Assembly (NCBI RefSeq): GCF_030035675.1
Contig: NC_084482.1
Location: forward strand, 223,678,943-223,742,942
Direction: 5' to 3'
Length of the DNA stretch: 64,000 bases
Source: Rhineura floridana
Taxonomy: Eukaryota; Chordata; Lepidosauria; Squamata; Rhineuridae
Shown in pieces: positions 52,845 through 63,783 of the stretch (positions within the stretch are counted from its first letter, which is position 1; the number at the start of each line of letters is the position of its first letter). The notes beneath the pieces are model-generated. The model worked only from the letters and a program-made list of their open reading frames with translations, did not search any database and was not told the origin of the DNA. The position numbers and the translations under genes were made by a program.

Positions 52845-53530
52845 AGAGGAGGCATGATGTCGTAGTAATGGGGGAATTCATTTACCCCAATATCTGGCCC
52901 CTCCAAGAAATTCCTGACTTGTGTTGGAGATTTCTCCTACAGAAAGTGGAGGAAGCAACTAGAGGATCAGCTATCCTGGACTTGATTCTAACCAATAGAG
53001 ATGACTTGGTGGATGAAGTGGCAGTTATGGGAATTCTGGGGGAAAGTGACCACGGTATACTTGAGTTCTTGATTTTAAAGGAAGCAAAATCTGAGTGTAG
53101 CCATACACGTACCCTGGACTTCAGGAAAGCCAATTTTAATAAACTCAGAACAATGATAAGTAAGGTCCCACGGCAAGCAATCCTAATGAGAAAAGGGGTC
53201 CAAGATGCATGGGAGTTTCTAAAAGAGGAAATTCTAAAGGCACAATGGCAAACAATTCCATCAAGGAAAAATGGGGGAAGACAGCAGAAGGAGCCAATGT
53301 GGCTTCACAGAAAGCTCAGAGATGACCTGAAAACAAAAAAGGAGACATACAGGAAGTAGAAGGAAGGCCAGGCCACAAAGAAAGAGTACAGGCAGGTAGC
53401 ACGGAATTGCCTGGATGGTGTCAGGAAGGTTAAAGCTGAGAATGAGCTGAGGTTAGCAAGAGATGCCAGAAGCAACAAAAAAGCTTTCTTCAGGTACATT
53501 CATAGTAAAATAAAATCTAAAATAATTAAA
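52845..53530 (+). mobile_element. CR1 LINE, endonuclease end and linker region
   Basis: Reads SAILDLILTNRDDLVDEVAV and LGESDHGILEF, the end of an AP-endonuclease domain. TLDFRKANFNKLRTMI, WLHRKLRDDLKTKKE and NELRLARDARSNKKAFFRYI follow. One stop after TYRK. This is the part 5' of the RT, missing from the other CR1 copies. Confidence 0.85.
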
Positions 53531-53649
53531 ATAATTCTGGCTGAAATCATGTCTGAATAAACTCTGCACCTATAAAGAGTCCCCCCCCCTAGTCTTAACA
53601 GTTTCAATATTCAATAGTTTGTGTTGTCTGAGACGGTAGAATATTCAGA

Positions 53650-54080
53650 AGATAACCTCAGATGTATCACTGAGCACTAAAGTCAGGGTCATTCAGACCA
53701 TGGTATTCCCGATCGCCATGTATGGATGTGAAAGTTGGACAGTGAAAAATGATAAGAGAAAAATCAACACATTTGAAATGTGTTGTTGGAGGAGTTTTGT
53801 GCATACCATGGACTACAAAAAAGACAAATAATTGGGTATTAGAACAAATTAAACCAGAACTATCACTAGAAGCTAAAATGATGAAACTGAGGTTATCCTA
53901 CTTTGGGCACATCATGAGAAGACACGATTCACTAGAAAAGACAACAATGCTGGGAAAAACAGAAGGGAGTAGAAAAAGAGGAAGGCCAAACAAAAGATGG
54001 ATTGATTCCATAAAGAAAGCCACAGACCTGAACTTACAAGATCTAAACAGGGTGTAATAGATGCTATTGGAGGTTGCGAT
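53650..54080 (+). mobile_element. RTE/BovB LINE 3' part
   Basis: SMYGCESWTVKN-type, IKPELSLEAKMMKLRLSYFG, HIMRRHDSLEKTTMLGKTEG and RGRPNKRWIDSIKKATDLN in plus orientation. The tail is cut by the LTR beginning at 54088. Confidence 0.9.
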
Positions 54081-54087
54081 TCATAGT

Positions 54088-54700
54088 GTTGGAGAATTCT
54101 TCTCCTTGGGATCTTTTGCTTGTGGTCCTTGAATAAATTTGGAAGGCACAGGCTTGGAGCAAAAGGTAGGCCTTTATTTTCTACAAGCACATGCAGGGTC
54201 AGCTCCCCCAGAAACATCCCGGAGAGACTGCACTGAGGCACTGTGTGCAAGCTCTTTTATAGAGTACAGTTACAGCATGTGACAATGTTTTCACCTATCT
54301 CATGAGTTCTTGTCCACATATCACAGTTCCTCTCTACAATTGTTCCAAACCAATCAGAAAGTATTAGCTAACTCCAGTGATGATTCTAAGATTCTGTCTA
54401 TATCATTAATGTCTCCATTGTCCTACTGTCTTTCAAGACTAATGAATTTTGGGACTAGTTGGAACAGTTACTATTGTGAATATGCTTTCAAGCATACTTG
54501 GTACATTCCATATGCCATTGTTCCTGATCAGTCAGGCTGACCCAGGTACACATGGAAATATTTGGGCAAGTTCCCTGAGTTAAGTTTGCCTCAACTCAGG
54601 GTGTTTGGGAATTTATGAGCACCCCCAGTTCTATTCCTTTGCCATACAGGTTCTTACGTCCTTATACTTTTCTCAGAAATCCCATTTCCTTACTTATAAA
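54088..54700 (-). mobile_element. LTR-like fossil
   Basis: Begins TGTTGGAGAATTC on plus. On the minus strand there is a TATAAAAGAGC box and a downstream AAAATAAAGG polyadenylation-type site. Similar in layout to the LTR at 21711-22188. The right boundary is uncertain and no internal region was seen. From 54700 to 55290 no feature is recognised. Confidence 0.4.
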
Positions 54701-55294
54701 ATACATAGCTCAAGAGAGGGGATTACTTAAAACACTTGAGCTTCATTTTGAAGCCACACAGACTAAGGAAAAGACTGGGTAACTCTGGTTAACTAGTATC
54801 TTTCAGCCTCAGAAATATAGAGGCAGGCAGGCCACCCCAGATGTCCCTTTTTCTTAAAGTTGTAAATATAATATAACACACTTTAAAATCATTGTAAAAT
54901 CTCAGTATTTCTCTTCATTAAACATTTAATTATGCTGTAACACTTTTTCCCCTCTAGATGGCATTATTGATATTTTCAAGAATCAAACATTAGCTATTTC
55001 ATCAATCACAACTCTTTCTCACAGATTAAACACTCCTTGATTCCAAACAATAAAGTAATCAATCTCAGCCAGTCATGTACAGTCCGATCTGGCAAGAACC
55101 CAAAAGTTCAAACTAAGTTCTCTTTGCATGCTTTTCCCACAGGTCTGATTGAGGCCCATTGGAAATCTAGGGTTCTCTGTGAGCCTGTATCTTCAGGGCC
55201 CCAACAGGCCTGCAATTCAATGCTTAATTCCTTATGATTATAAAACATATACCACTTTTTAATATATATGTGTGGATATATAGAATTCCCCATT

Positions 55295-55345
55295 AATAGG
55301 GTCTCCATAAGTCATAATTGACTTGAAGGCACATAACAACAACCT
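55295..55345 (+). mobile_element. RTE/BovB 3' tail fragment
   Basis: GGGTCTCCATAAGTCATAAT then GACTTGAAGGCACATAACAA. Only the tail is present. Confidence 0.7.
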
Positions 55346-55474
55346 CAGTTTCAGCTAGTCATAAAGAGGAAAAGGGGAGAATTGTGGGGATGCAAGAATT
55401 GGAAAGCAGCTAATTGGACTTGATCTGTGATGAGATCCTTGCAGTTCACACATATTTTTTTCTCACTCTCCCAG

Positions 55475-55541
55475 ATGATAGGCAAAACAATGGGAACTAT
55501 GGGGAGCATCTGTGGTGTCGTTGGGAACAGGAATAAAATAA
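55475..55541 (+). pseudogene. Broken linker part of the zinc-finger exon
   Basis: Homologous to the first codons of the exon at 29710-30620 (acceptor, then ATGATAGGCAAAAC). Relative to that gene there is a one-base deletion near GAGCATCTGTGG, and TAA stops follow, so the frame entering from upstream cannot reach the fingers. Confidence 0.65.
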
Positions 55542-57320
55542 AAGAATGGGAGGAAGGAATCTGCTACTTTTCATTCTGCTGAGGTCCATGAACTCCTGAT
55601 CCAACAGGAAGATCCCAAAGAAAACAGCAGGAAAACATGCCTAGTGTGTGAGAAAATGTTTAGAGACAAATCACAACTGAATGTGCATTACAGAATCCAC
55701 ACAGGAGAGAAGCCATTTAAATGCATGGAGTGTGGAAAGAGCTTCAGTAAGCACCATCAACTTACAACACATCAACGAACACACACAGGAGAGAAGCCAT
55801 TCACATGTATGGAGTGTGGAAAGAGCTTCAGAAAAAACAGTAGCCTTACCTTTCATCACAGAACACACACAGGGGAGAAACCATTTAAATGCATTGAATG
55901 TGGAAGGAGCTTCAGGCAGAATAGTGACCTTATTCGACATCATAGAACCCACACAGGGGAGAAACCATTTAAATGCATGGAGTGCGGAAAGCGCTACAGT
56001 GGAGGCAGTAAGCTTACTGTACATCAACGAACACACACAGGAGAGAAACCTTTTAAGTGCATGGATTATGGAAAGAGCTTTAATGGGAGCTATCACCTTA
56101 CTGTACATCAACGAACACACACAGGAGAGAAACCTTTTAAATGCATGGAGTGTGGAAAGAGCTTTAGTGCGACCGGCAACCTTACTGTACATCAACGAAT
56201 GCACACAGGGGAGAAGCCATTTAAATGCGTTGAGTGTGGAAAGAGCTTCAGTGATAGCAGTAGCCTTACTAAACATAAAAGAATACACACAGGTGAAAAG
56301 CCATTTAAATGCATGGAGTGTGGAAAGAGCTTCAGTGAGTGCAGTAGCCTTAGAAAACACCATAGAGCACACACAGGGGAGAAACCATTTCAATGCGTGG
56401 AGTGCGGAAAGAGCTTCAGTGGAGGCAGTAAACTTACTGTACATCAAAGAACACACACAGGAGAGAAACCATTTAAATGCATGGAATGTGGACAGAATTT
56501 CAGTAAGAGCAGTGGCCTTACTGTACATCAAAGAACTCATACAGGGGAGAAGCCATTTAAATGCATGGAGTGTGGATGTAGTTTCAGTCAGATCAGTGGC
56601 CTTACTGTACATCAACGAACACACACAGGGGAGAAACCATTTAAATGCATTGAGTGTGGAAAGAGCTTTAGTGCGATCAGTGGCCTTACTGTACATCAAC
56701 GAACACACACAGGGGAGAAGCCATTTAAATGCATTGAGTGTGGAAAGAGCTTCAGTGATAGCAGTAGCCTTACTAAACATAAAAGAATACACACAGGTGA
56801 AAAGCCATTCACATGCATGGAGTGTGGAAAAAGCTTCAATGTGAGCAGTAGCCTTACTACACATAAAAGAATGCACACAGGTGAAAAGCCATTCATATGC
56901 ATGGAGTGTGGAAAGAGCTTCAGTGAGAGCGGTAACCTTACAAAACACCATAGAGCACACACAGGAGAGAAACCATTTAAATGCATGGAATGTGGACGGA
57001 GCTTCAGTCAGAATAGTAACCTTACTAGACATCAGAGAACCCACACAGGGGAGAAACCATTTAAATGCATGGAGTGTGGAAAGAGCTTCACTGAGGGCGG
57101 TAGCCTTACTAAACATCAACGAACACACACAGGGGAGAAACCATTTAAATGCATGGAATGTGGACAGACCTTCAGCCGAAGCAGTAGCCTTACTTTACAT
57201 GAAAGAACACACACAGGGGAGAAACCATTTAAATGCATGGAGTGTGGAAAGAGCTTCACTGCGAGCGGTAGCCTTACTAAACATCAACGAACACACACAG
57301 ATGAGAAAGTATTTAAATGA
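55542..57320 (+). CDS. 20-finger C2H2 zinc-finger protein, finger exon
   Basis: A 593-codon open stretch encodes 20 tandem fingers with TGEKPF linkers at an 84-base period. It would be a sequence-specific DNA-binding nuclear protein. Nineteen fingers are canonical; finger 6 has lost its second cysteine (CMDYGKSF). Fingers 8 and 14 have the same helix ([12 protein letters not shown]) and units 5 and 10 share [12 protein letters not shown], showing internal duplication. The exon probably began at 55475 after acceptor CTCCCAG, where DRQNNGNYGEH matches the start of the other finger exon. A deletion relative to that gene and a TAA at 55539-55541 break this link. Translation could start at ATG 55656, inside the first finger. 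No KRAB exon was found upstream. Either a KRAB-less gene or a recent pseudogene; array conservation favours recent constraint. An AATAAA at 57899-57904 is a possible polyadenylation site. Confidence 0.85.
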   Translation, partial: KNGRKESATFHSAEVHELLIQQEDPKENSRKTCLVCEKMFRDKSQLNVHYRIHTGEKPFKCMECGKSFSKHHQLTTHQRTHTGEKPFTCMECGKSFRKNSSLTFHHRTHTGEKPFKCIECGRSFRQNSDLIRHHRTHTGEKPFKCMECGKRYSGGSKLTVHQRTHTGEKPFKCMDYGKSFNGSYHLTVHQRTHTGEKPFKCMECGKSFSATGNLTVHQRMHTGEKPFKCVECGKSFSDSSSLTKHKRIHTGEKPFKCMECGKSFSECSSLRKHHRAHTGEKPFQCVECGKSFSGGSKLTVHQRTHTGEKPFKCMECGQNFSKSSGLTVHQRTHTGEKPFKCMECGCSFSQISGLTVHQRTHTGEKPFKCIECGKSFSAISGLTVHQRTHTGEKPFKCIECGKSFSDSSSLTKHKRIHTGEKPFTCMECGKSFNVSSSLTTHKRMHTGEKPFICMECGKSFSESGNLTKHHRAHTGEKPFKCMECGRSFSQNSNLTRHQRTHTGEKPFKCMECGKSFTEGGSLTKHQRTHTGEKPFKCMECGQTFSRSSSLTLHERTHTGEKPFKCMECGKSFTASGSLTKHQRTHTDEKVFK

Positions 57321-57365
57321 ATGGAATGTCGAATGAACTTCAGTGTAAGCCTTACTCTTCTTCTA
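57321..57365 (+). pseudogene. Decayed finger after the stop
   Basis: Directly after the TGA, MECRMNFSVSLTLLL is a degenerate finger missing a cysteine and both histidines. The array was once longer. Confidence 0.65.
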
Positions 57366-57497
57366 TAAACTAGAAGGCTGGTGGTATTTAGGTGGGCCAA
57401 TATATTATTTAGCAATGTTAAATTTGTAGTTAATTTTAATCTTGCAGGCTACCAAAGATTAAAGCTCTGTTCTGCTTGGGACCAGGATACCTAGAAG

Positions 57498-57613
57498 CAG
57501 AATTTGGAAAAGTTACTTTTTTGAACTACAACTCCCATTAGCCCAGTCTAGTGGCCATGCTGGCTGGGGCTGATGGGAGTTGTAGTTCAAAAAAGTAACT
57601 TTTCCAAGCTCTG
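57498..57613. mobile_element. Hairpin hAT-type MITE, copy 4
   Basis: CAGAATTTGGAAAAGTTACT to AGTAACTTTTCCAAGCTCTG with the same stem as the other copies. No clear 8-base duplication. About 180 bases downstream of the 20-finger ORF. Confidence 0.8.
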
Positions 57614-57619
57614 CTCACA

Positions 57620-58395
57620 TCTTATATATCCAACCAATCACTAAGGTGTGCAAGAGAGGGCCTCTTGCATATACCATCTGATCAGGAGGTCCTCCTGTTA
57701 CATATCAGATAGGTGCCATCTCTGTTTTCTTTTTGGTGCCTATTGAAGACCTTCCTTTTTTCACTATAACTGGAGATTTTTATCCCAGTCTCTATTTGTA
57801 TTAAATCTGGAAATGTTTTTAATCATTTAATCAATTCTTTTTCTGTTTTCATCGTTGATGTCTTTGAGATGTTGTATGGGAGGCAATTAATTAATGGTAA
57901 TAAAAAAATGCTAATCCTTGTACGTAATGGCCACTTTACCAAGTGCTTTCACATGATTTACTTTAGTATACTTTTAACTTGATTTTATTCATTTTCCTTT
58001 TTTCAACTTGTTTTTAAATGTTGGTTTTTATTAATCATTTTAAAATATATTTTATATTCTTTGTAAACTAGTTAGAGGGTGTTTTTTTTTTACAGTTCAG
58101 CAGTGTACACATTTTGTTAAATATATAACTAATATAAGTAAATAGTTTGCTTCACTTTGTCTCCTCATCTAATCACAGTATCCTAATGGTTTTCATGTAT
58201 AATGTTTTGATTTTCCTTGGACTGTGTTATTTTCCTCTGATTGTGTGTGTGTCTTATGCTTACATCTTTCATAAACTGAAATGAATTCACTGGTCTTCTA
58301 CCGATATATTTTAAGTGCATTTTCCAAGCTGACGTCACTCTCTGGTTGTATCTGGTCACAGCCCTCTTTCTCAGCAATAAAGGACCTCACTTTAT
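57620..58395. other. 3' flank of the zinc-finger gene
   Basis: AT-rich sequence with an AATAAA at 57899-57904. No coding exon was recognised. Confidence 0.4.
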
Positions 58396-58400
58396 CTGCT

Positions 58401-58516
58401 CAGAGCTTGGGAAAGTTACTTTTTTGAACTACAACTCCCATCAGCCCCAGCCAGTATGGCCACTGGATTGGGCTGATGGGAGTTGTAGGTCAAAAAAGTA
58501 ACTATTCCAAGCTCTC
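58401..58516. mobile_element. Hairpin hAT-type MITE, copy 5
   Basis: CAGAGCTTGGGAAAGTTACT to AGTAACTATTCCAAGCTCTC. Flanks TATCTGCT (58393-58400) and CATCTGCT (58517-58524) match at 7 of 8 positions. Confidence 0.85.
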
Positions 58517-58857
58517 CATCTGCTACTCATACCAGGAAGGGAGTGAGAACTGGGTTTTGTCGGCAGTCGCATCAGTAAAATGGCTTCTCCAGGCAACAGA
58601 GGAGCCTCTGGGGAAGGCAGCAGGGTAGGCGGAACTCTTTTCCTAAGACATTGTGGGGGAGCCACTGCTTGTTGGGGGAGACAGTTCTGGGCCAGATTTA
58701 CCAGTGGTGTAAAGAATCCCATATCTCCAGAGTAAATCCCATTGAATTCAATAGGATTTACTTTTGAGTAGACATGGTTATGAATGTGCTGAAAATCAAT
58801 GGGACTTTGGAGTGAATGTAAAAAAGAATTGTGTTTGTGTTGTGAATTCACTGGAGC

Positions 58858-59825
58858 TTACTTTATTTATTTATTTATTTTAAAAATTTATATACCGCTC
58901 TAGTTCCGAAACTCAGAATTCAGAGCGGTGAACATTAAAAAACAGAGATAATACAAAAAACAGCATAATGTAATACCTAAAAACAAATAAGTAAATTAAT
59001 ACTAAAAAGTTCGACAAACAATCTCACTTCAAACATTAAAAGCTAGTTGAAACAAGTATGTTTTAATCTGCCGACAGAATTCAATGAGAGACGAAGAACG
59101 TCTTATCTCAGATGGTAAATTATTCCAAAGAGTAGGGGCTATGACTGAAAAGGCCTTCCTCCTGGTGTTCATTTGGCAGATCATGAAAGTTGAGGGGATA
59201 ATAAGAGTGCCTTCAAAAATTGATCGCATAGGGCGATAGGTTTTGAATTCAACGAGACGGTTGGTCAAATATACCGGCGCCAGTCCATGAAGAGCCTTAA
59301 ACGTTGGGACCAGAATCTTAAACTGATGTCTGGAGCTAATAGGGAGCCAGTGGAGATGGTAAAGAAGAGGTGACGTATGAACCCGAGGGCCAGTTTTAGT
59401 GATCATCCTAGTGGCCGCTCTTTGTACCTGCTTGAGCGGTCGAAGTGCTCTAGCAGAAAGGCCAACATATAAAGAATTACAATAGTCCAGTCGAGAGGTT
59501 ACTAAGGCCTGAGTTACTTTCATTAATTCTGATGTTCCTAAAAATGGGCGGAGTTGATGGACCAGTTTTAGTTTTGCAAATGTGGCTCTAGACACGGCTG
59601 CAACCTGGGGTTCAAAGGTTAGGGCTGAGTCCAAGATTATACCTAAACTACGGACTTGAGATTTTAAAGGGAGAAAAACTCCGTCAAGTGAAGGCAGATG
59701 TCCAGTTCCTTGGGGTAGATTTTTGCCAGTGAGAATGACCTCTGTTTTTTCTGGGTTTAGTTTCAATTTGTTTTTATTCATCCAACTTTGCACTGCTAGG
59801 AGACATTGATTAAGGCATTGACTAC
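58858..59825 (-). mobile_element. L2-clade LINE with 254-codon open frame
   Basis: Minus strand: MQSWMNKNKLKLNPEKTEVI, SLGIILDSALTFEPQVAAVS, SRLDYCNSLYVGLSARALRP, LHWLPISSRHQFKIL, RKAFSVIAPTLWNNLPSEIR, ending LFQLAFNV. The RT thumb and C-terminus are intact; the YxDD centre is upstream of the truncation. The tail has TATACCGCTCTAGTTCCGAA and (TTTA)n. The best-preserved L2 here. Confidence 0.9.
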
Positions 59826-60304
59826 TTCTGAGTAGACATGGTTAAGATTTCAGCCTGAGAGCCTGGAAACTCTTGACCCTTCCCTTCCTGGACTTGATTG
59901 CTAGAGTAACGGGTGCAACCTCTGAACAGGGGAGAGATGTTGTTTACGACAGAATACTTTTCTAATATAGGAACAATAAAACCACTGTCCTGGGGTAAAA
60001 GCAGGGCTTACTTAGGTATTACAGTTTTTATTCTGTAGGAAACTAATACTGATTTTTTAAAAACTAATACTGATTTTTCTGCAATGACCAATTGGTTTGA
60101 CAATAAACTATTATATGGGCTGTATGTATTTATACATCTGCAGTGTGTGTGTGTAGTCTTTCCAACAACCCTGTGAGGTAGGGTTGGAAACCAAGGCAGC
60201 TCACAACAAGAAATAAAGCCATTTAAAATCCAAAAACCATAAAGCAAGAATAAACAGTTGAAAAACAGCCTAAAGAGGCATGATTCTGAATTTTGGGTTG
60301 GGTG

Positions 60305-60370
60305 AATGAAGTTTATTTATTTATTATTTGATTTATATCCCGCCCTTTCTCCCAGTAGGAGCCCAGGGAT
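60305..60370 (-). mobile_element. LINE 3' tail
   Basis: GTTTATTTATTTATTATTTG, TATCCCGCCCTTTCTCCCAG. Same family as 5325-5470. Confidence 0.6.
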
Positions 60371-60379
60371 AAGGTCTCA

Positions 60380-62435
60380 ACTTAAAAGAACAAGTTGAAA
60401 GAACAAGTTCCTTATCACTTGAGGCTGTAGTTCTCTGCACACTTCCCAGTTTGAGTAAGCCCCATTTAATACATTGGGACTTGGGACTTGCTTCTGAGTA
60501 AACAAACATCGGATTGCACTATAAATATATTCACAGATTGTGTAATTCATAAACATATTTGAGAGTCATGTTTATATAAATAGTTCTTCATACTGTGTCC
60601 CAATAAGTATTGGATTTCACACTATGGTTGTAGATGATTTTTTCCTCTACATTTTAAGTGTGCCCTTCTTCCTGGGGGTGGTCATGGTTCTCCATTGTTT
60701 TCATCCTGAGGGGACGATAGGCTGAGAGATGGTGAGTAGCACATTTAAGGTCTCTTCATCTCCCTCCCCTTTTTAATTTGTATTTATTTTATATTTCTCC
60801 AATATCTTACCCTGGCTGTTTTTATGTATTTTAAATATTTTTAGATTAAATCAATAGGAAATCATAATTGTGAACCTCCCTAAAAGCAATTTACCTATCC
60901 TTATGTTTTGGCAAAGTGATGGTGTGAAGGCATGCTGGTAGAACAAAAGACCATGTTTGAGGCATGTTATAAGGTGTTTGAGGACTTTGTCACACATTAC
61001 TTTTTGAGACCTGTAGATTCATGTTGGAAAGAACACGTACACATATTGAATGGTGGCTTGGGTGCTGTTTTTTCAGTCTATGCTGCGTGCGTAGGGAAGG
61101 TAATACATCATCTGGCAGCTAGCTTCATAATGTGAGAATGAAAAATATTTGGATCACCATTCACTTGTTTACTTTTCTCACTATTGAGACCACTTCATAT
61201 ATTACTTTTTCATACACAGAAATTTAATCTTTGTATAGGAAAAAGTTTATTTTGTAAAATGTGAAGGACAGTGGCTGCCCAGTCAGTATAACCACTGTAC
61301 AAGATCTACTCAGCCACTGTAATTACCTTTTTGTTTTGAGTGCCCTTTTGTCTGGGTCCTGGTTCAGGTGTGTATCCAACTTTGATGTGCTTATGGAAGG
61401 GGTGTGCAAGTAGTGCCCCCCCAAGTGTGGAGGCTTGGACAAATATTGTGTTATGGAAAACCAAAGTCTGTGTGAAAGTACATATTTGGGAATGCCATCA
61501 GTGTAATCCTAAACACACTTAATAAATAATATCGAACTTGCACTTTATAAAATATATTACGGTCATGTCCATAAGCACCAGGAGGGTAGTCGCCCAGGGG
61601 ATCTTAGTCCCTCTGCTTTTTTGGGAGCAGGGTCCCTATGTCTCCAAGCATCCTACAGTCAGCATGAAAAGGGAGTGTGTTAGTCACTGAGAAGAGTCTT
61701 CTAATAGTCTTCCTTGCCTTTTCTGCAGATTGGAGCCAATCAGAGTGAAAGGAGGTGAGTCAGCCACTGAGAAGACTCTTCTCAGTTGCTAACGCTCTCC
61801 ACTTACATGCTGATTAGCTCCTAGAGATGTTTGTTGTTGTGAGAGAATGCATTAACAAAGATCTCATTCTTAATCCAGGAGCAAAAAAGGGTGTACGTGG
61901 CTGTAAATATCATGAAGGGACCCTGCAGCTCTGAATTTTCTACTAAACAACTGATAAATACCTATGTAACTTTGTGTCTGGAGACTTATTATTAAGAATC
62001 ACTTTCCATAATTGTAAGGAGGTGTGTCCATACGCATGCATCCCAGGCACCTAAATGAGGGGAGAGAGCAGCATAGGGACATAAGCAGGTGTCTTATTCC
62101 AGGGTTCCCAAACCTTTCTTCTACATAGACCACTTGAAAATTGCTGAGGGTCTGAAAGTATCTGAAAATTTACTATGGGCATATGCAAGATAATTAACTC
62201 CCATTAGTGATAAGAGCAAGAAATTGGGCTGTGCGTATGATATTGTAATTTAAAGGTGTAATTTTAATTTTGCTAGTTGTTTATGTCACTACTATTGCCA
62301 TTACATCCAGTGATATATGGGAATTACGATTTACGAGTAATATTAGTACAAAAAACATTCTGTATGGTCTGATACAGGAGGAGGTCCATGGGGGTGACAC
62401 CATGAGTTACTGCACCAGGTGACACCAACCCTAGT
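60380..62435. other. Two kilobases without a recognised gene
   Basis: No convincing ORF or RNA gene. A CATTGGGACTT repeat lies at about 60440-60525. A segment repeated in inverted form occurs at about 61678-61790 (GTCACTGAGAAGAGTCTTCT and CCACTGAGAAGACTCTTCTC). At about 61855-61905 ATCTCATTCTTAATCC and GCAAAAAAGGGTGT match a stretch at about 22800-22850. Confidence 0.4.
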
Positions 62436-62439
62436 GATG

Positions 62440-63015
62440 CCACTGAAACAGGGGTGTATTTTATCACCCTATTTATTTAATTTATATGCAGAACATATCA
62501 TATGGAAAGCGGGATTGGACCAAGATGAAGGAGGTGTGAAAATTGGAGGGAGAAATATCAATAACTTAAGATATGCAGATGATACCATACCACTAGCAGA
62601 AACCAGAAGTGATCTGAAATGACTGCTGATGAAAGTTAAAGAGAAAAGCACAAAACCAGGCCTACAGCTGAACGTCAAGAAGACTAAAGTAATGACAACA
62701 GAAAAAATATGTAACTTTAAAATTGACAATGAGGACATTGAACTTGTCAAGGATTATCAATACCTCGGCACAGTCATTAACCAAAATGGAGACAATAGTC
62801 AAGAAATCAAAAGAAGGCTAGGACTGGGGAGGGCAGAAAAGACAATAACGCTGGGAAAAACAGAAGGGAGTAGAAAAAGAGGAAGGCCAAACAAGAGATG
62901 GATTGATTCCATAAAGGAAGCCACAGACCTGAACTTATAAGATCTGAACAGGGTGGTTCATGACAGATGCTCTTGGAGGTCACTGACTCATAGGGTCGCC
63001 ATAAGTCGTAGTCAA
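62440..63015 (+). mobile_element. RTE/BovB LINE with in-frame internal deletion
   Basis: Reads QGCILSPYLFNLYAEHIIWK, NNLRYADDTIPLAETRSDLK (catalytic YADD), one TGA, LNVKKTKVMTTEKIC and QYLGTVINQNGDNSQEIKRR. LGLGRA then joins directly to EKTITLGKTEGSRKRGRPNK. About 95 codons present in other copies are missing without a frame change. Ends with the BovB tail at 63015. Confidence 0.9.
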
Positions 63016-63059
63016 AGATAGGAAAAAGAAACCAAAGACACAGTTATAAAATGGGAGAT

Positions 63060-63625
63060 ACTTGGCTTTGCAATACTACATGAGAGAAGGATATTGGAAT
63101 TGTTGTTGATCACAAGCTGAATATGAGCCAACAGTGTGATGTGGCTGCAAAAAGGGTGAATTCTATTTTAGGCTGCATTAACAGAAGTATGGTTTCCAAA
63201 TTGCATGAAGTACTAGTTCCCCTCTCTTCAGCACTTGTTAGGCTTCACCTGAGGACTGCATTCAGCTCTGGACACCACACTTTGAGAAGGATGCAGACAA
63301 ACTGGAACAAGTTCAGAGGAGGGCAATGAGGATGATCAGGGGACTAGAAACAAAGCTTTATGAGGACAGACTGAAAGAACTGGGCAGAGGGGGAGATATG
63401 AGAGCACTCTGCAACAACTTGAATGGTTGCCACAAAGAGGAGGGCCAGGATCTCTTCTCCATCCTCCCAGAGTGCAGGACACAGAATAATGGGCTCAAGT
63501 TACAGAAAGCCAGATTTCAGCTGAACATCAGGAAAAACTTCCTAACTGTTAGAGTGGTACAACAATGGATCCAATGACCTTGGGGGTGGTGGGCTCTCCA
63601 ACACTGGAGGGATTCAAGAGGCAGG
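63060..63625 (+). mobile_element. CR1 LINE 3' part
   Basis: [20 protein letters not shown], a frame change near [16 protein letters not shown], then LETKLYEDRLKELGRGG, CHKEEGQDLFSILPECRTQN and LNIRKNFLTVRVVQQWIQ. A different CR1 subfamily from 33122-35100, like 19755-20097. Confidence 0.85.
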
Positions 63626-63783
63626 GCTGGTTTTAAAGGGCAGTCAGGTGGGGCACTGGCCCGAGGGCCTCTGGGACTACAGGCCCCTGTGCTCCCCTTC
63701 CATGATTCACAGCAGGATTGCTGCCGCGGATTGCACAGCAAGAGCTTCGGGGCTCCACCATTCCCTTGTTTAACCTACCTTGT

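Noticed and set aside
55681-56844. 387-codon plus-strand frame overlapping the array
   Set aside because: A shifted frame of the same repeat, with a periodic NAWSVERA pattern; not a second protein.
55671-57128. 485-codon open frame antisense to the zinc-finger array
   Set aside because: It is the mirror of the 84-base repeat; the repeated CxxC/HTGEKP coding produces a periodic antisense frame. No independent signal.
55730-57300. CRISPR-like regular repeat
   Set aside because: The 84-base period encodes C2H2 fingers and linkers; spacing and coding content are those of a zinc-finger array in a vertebrate genome.
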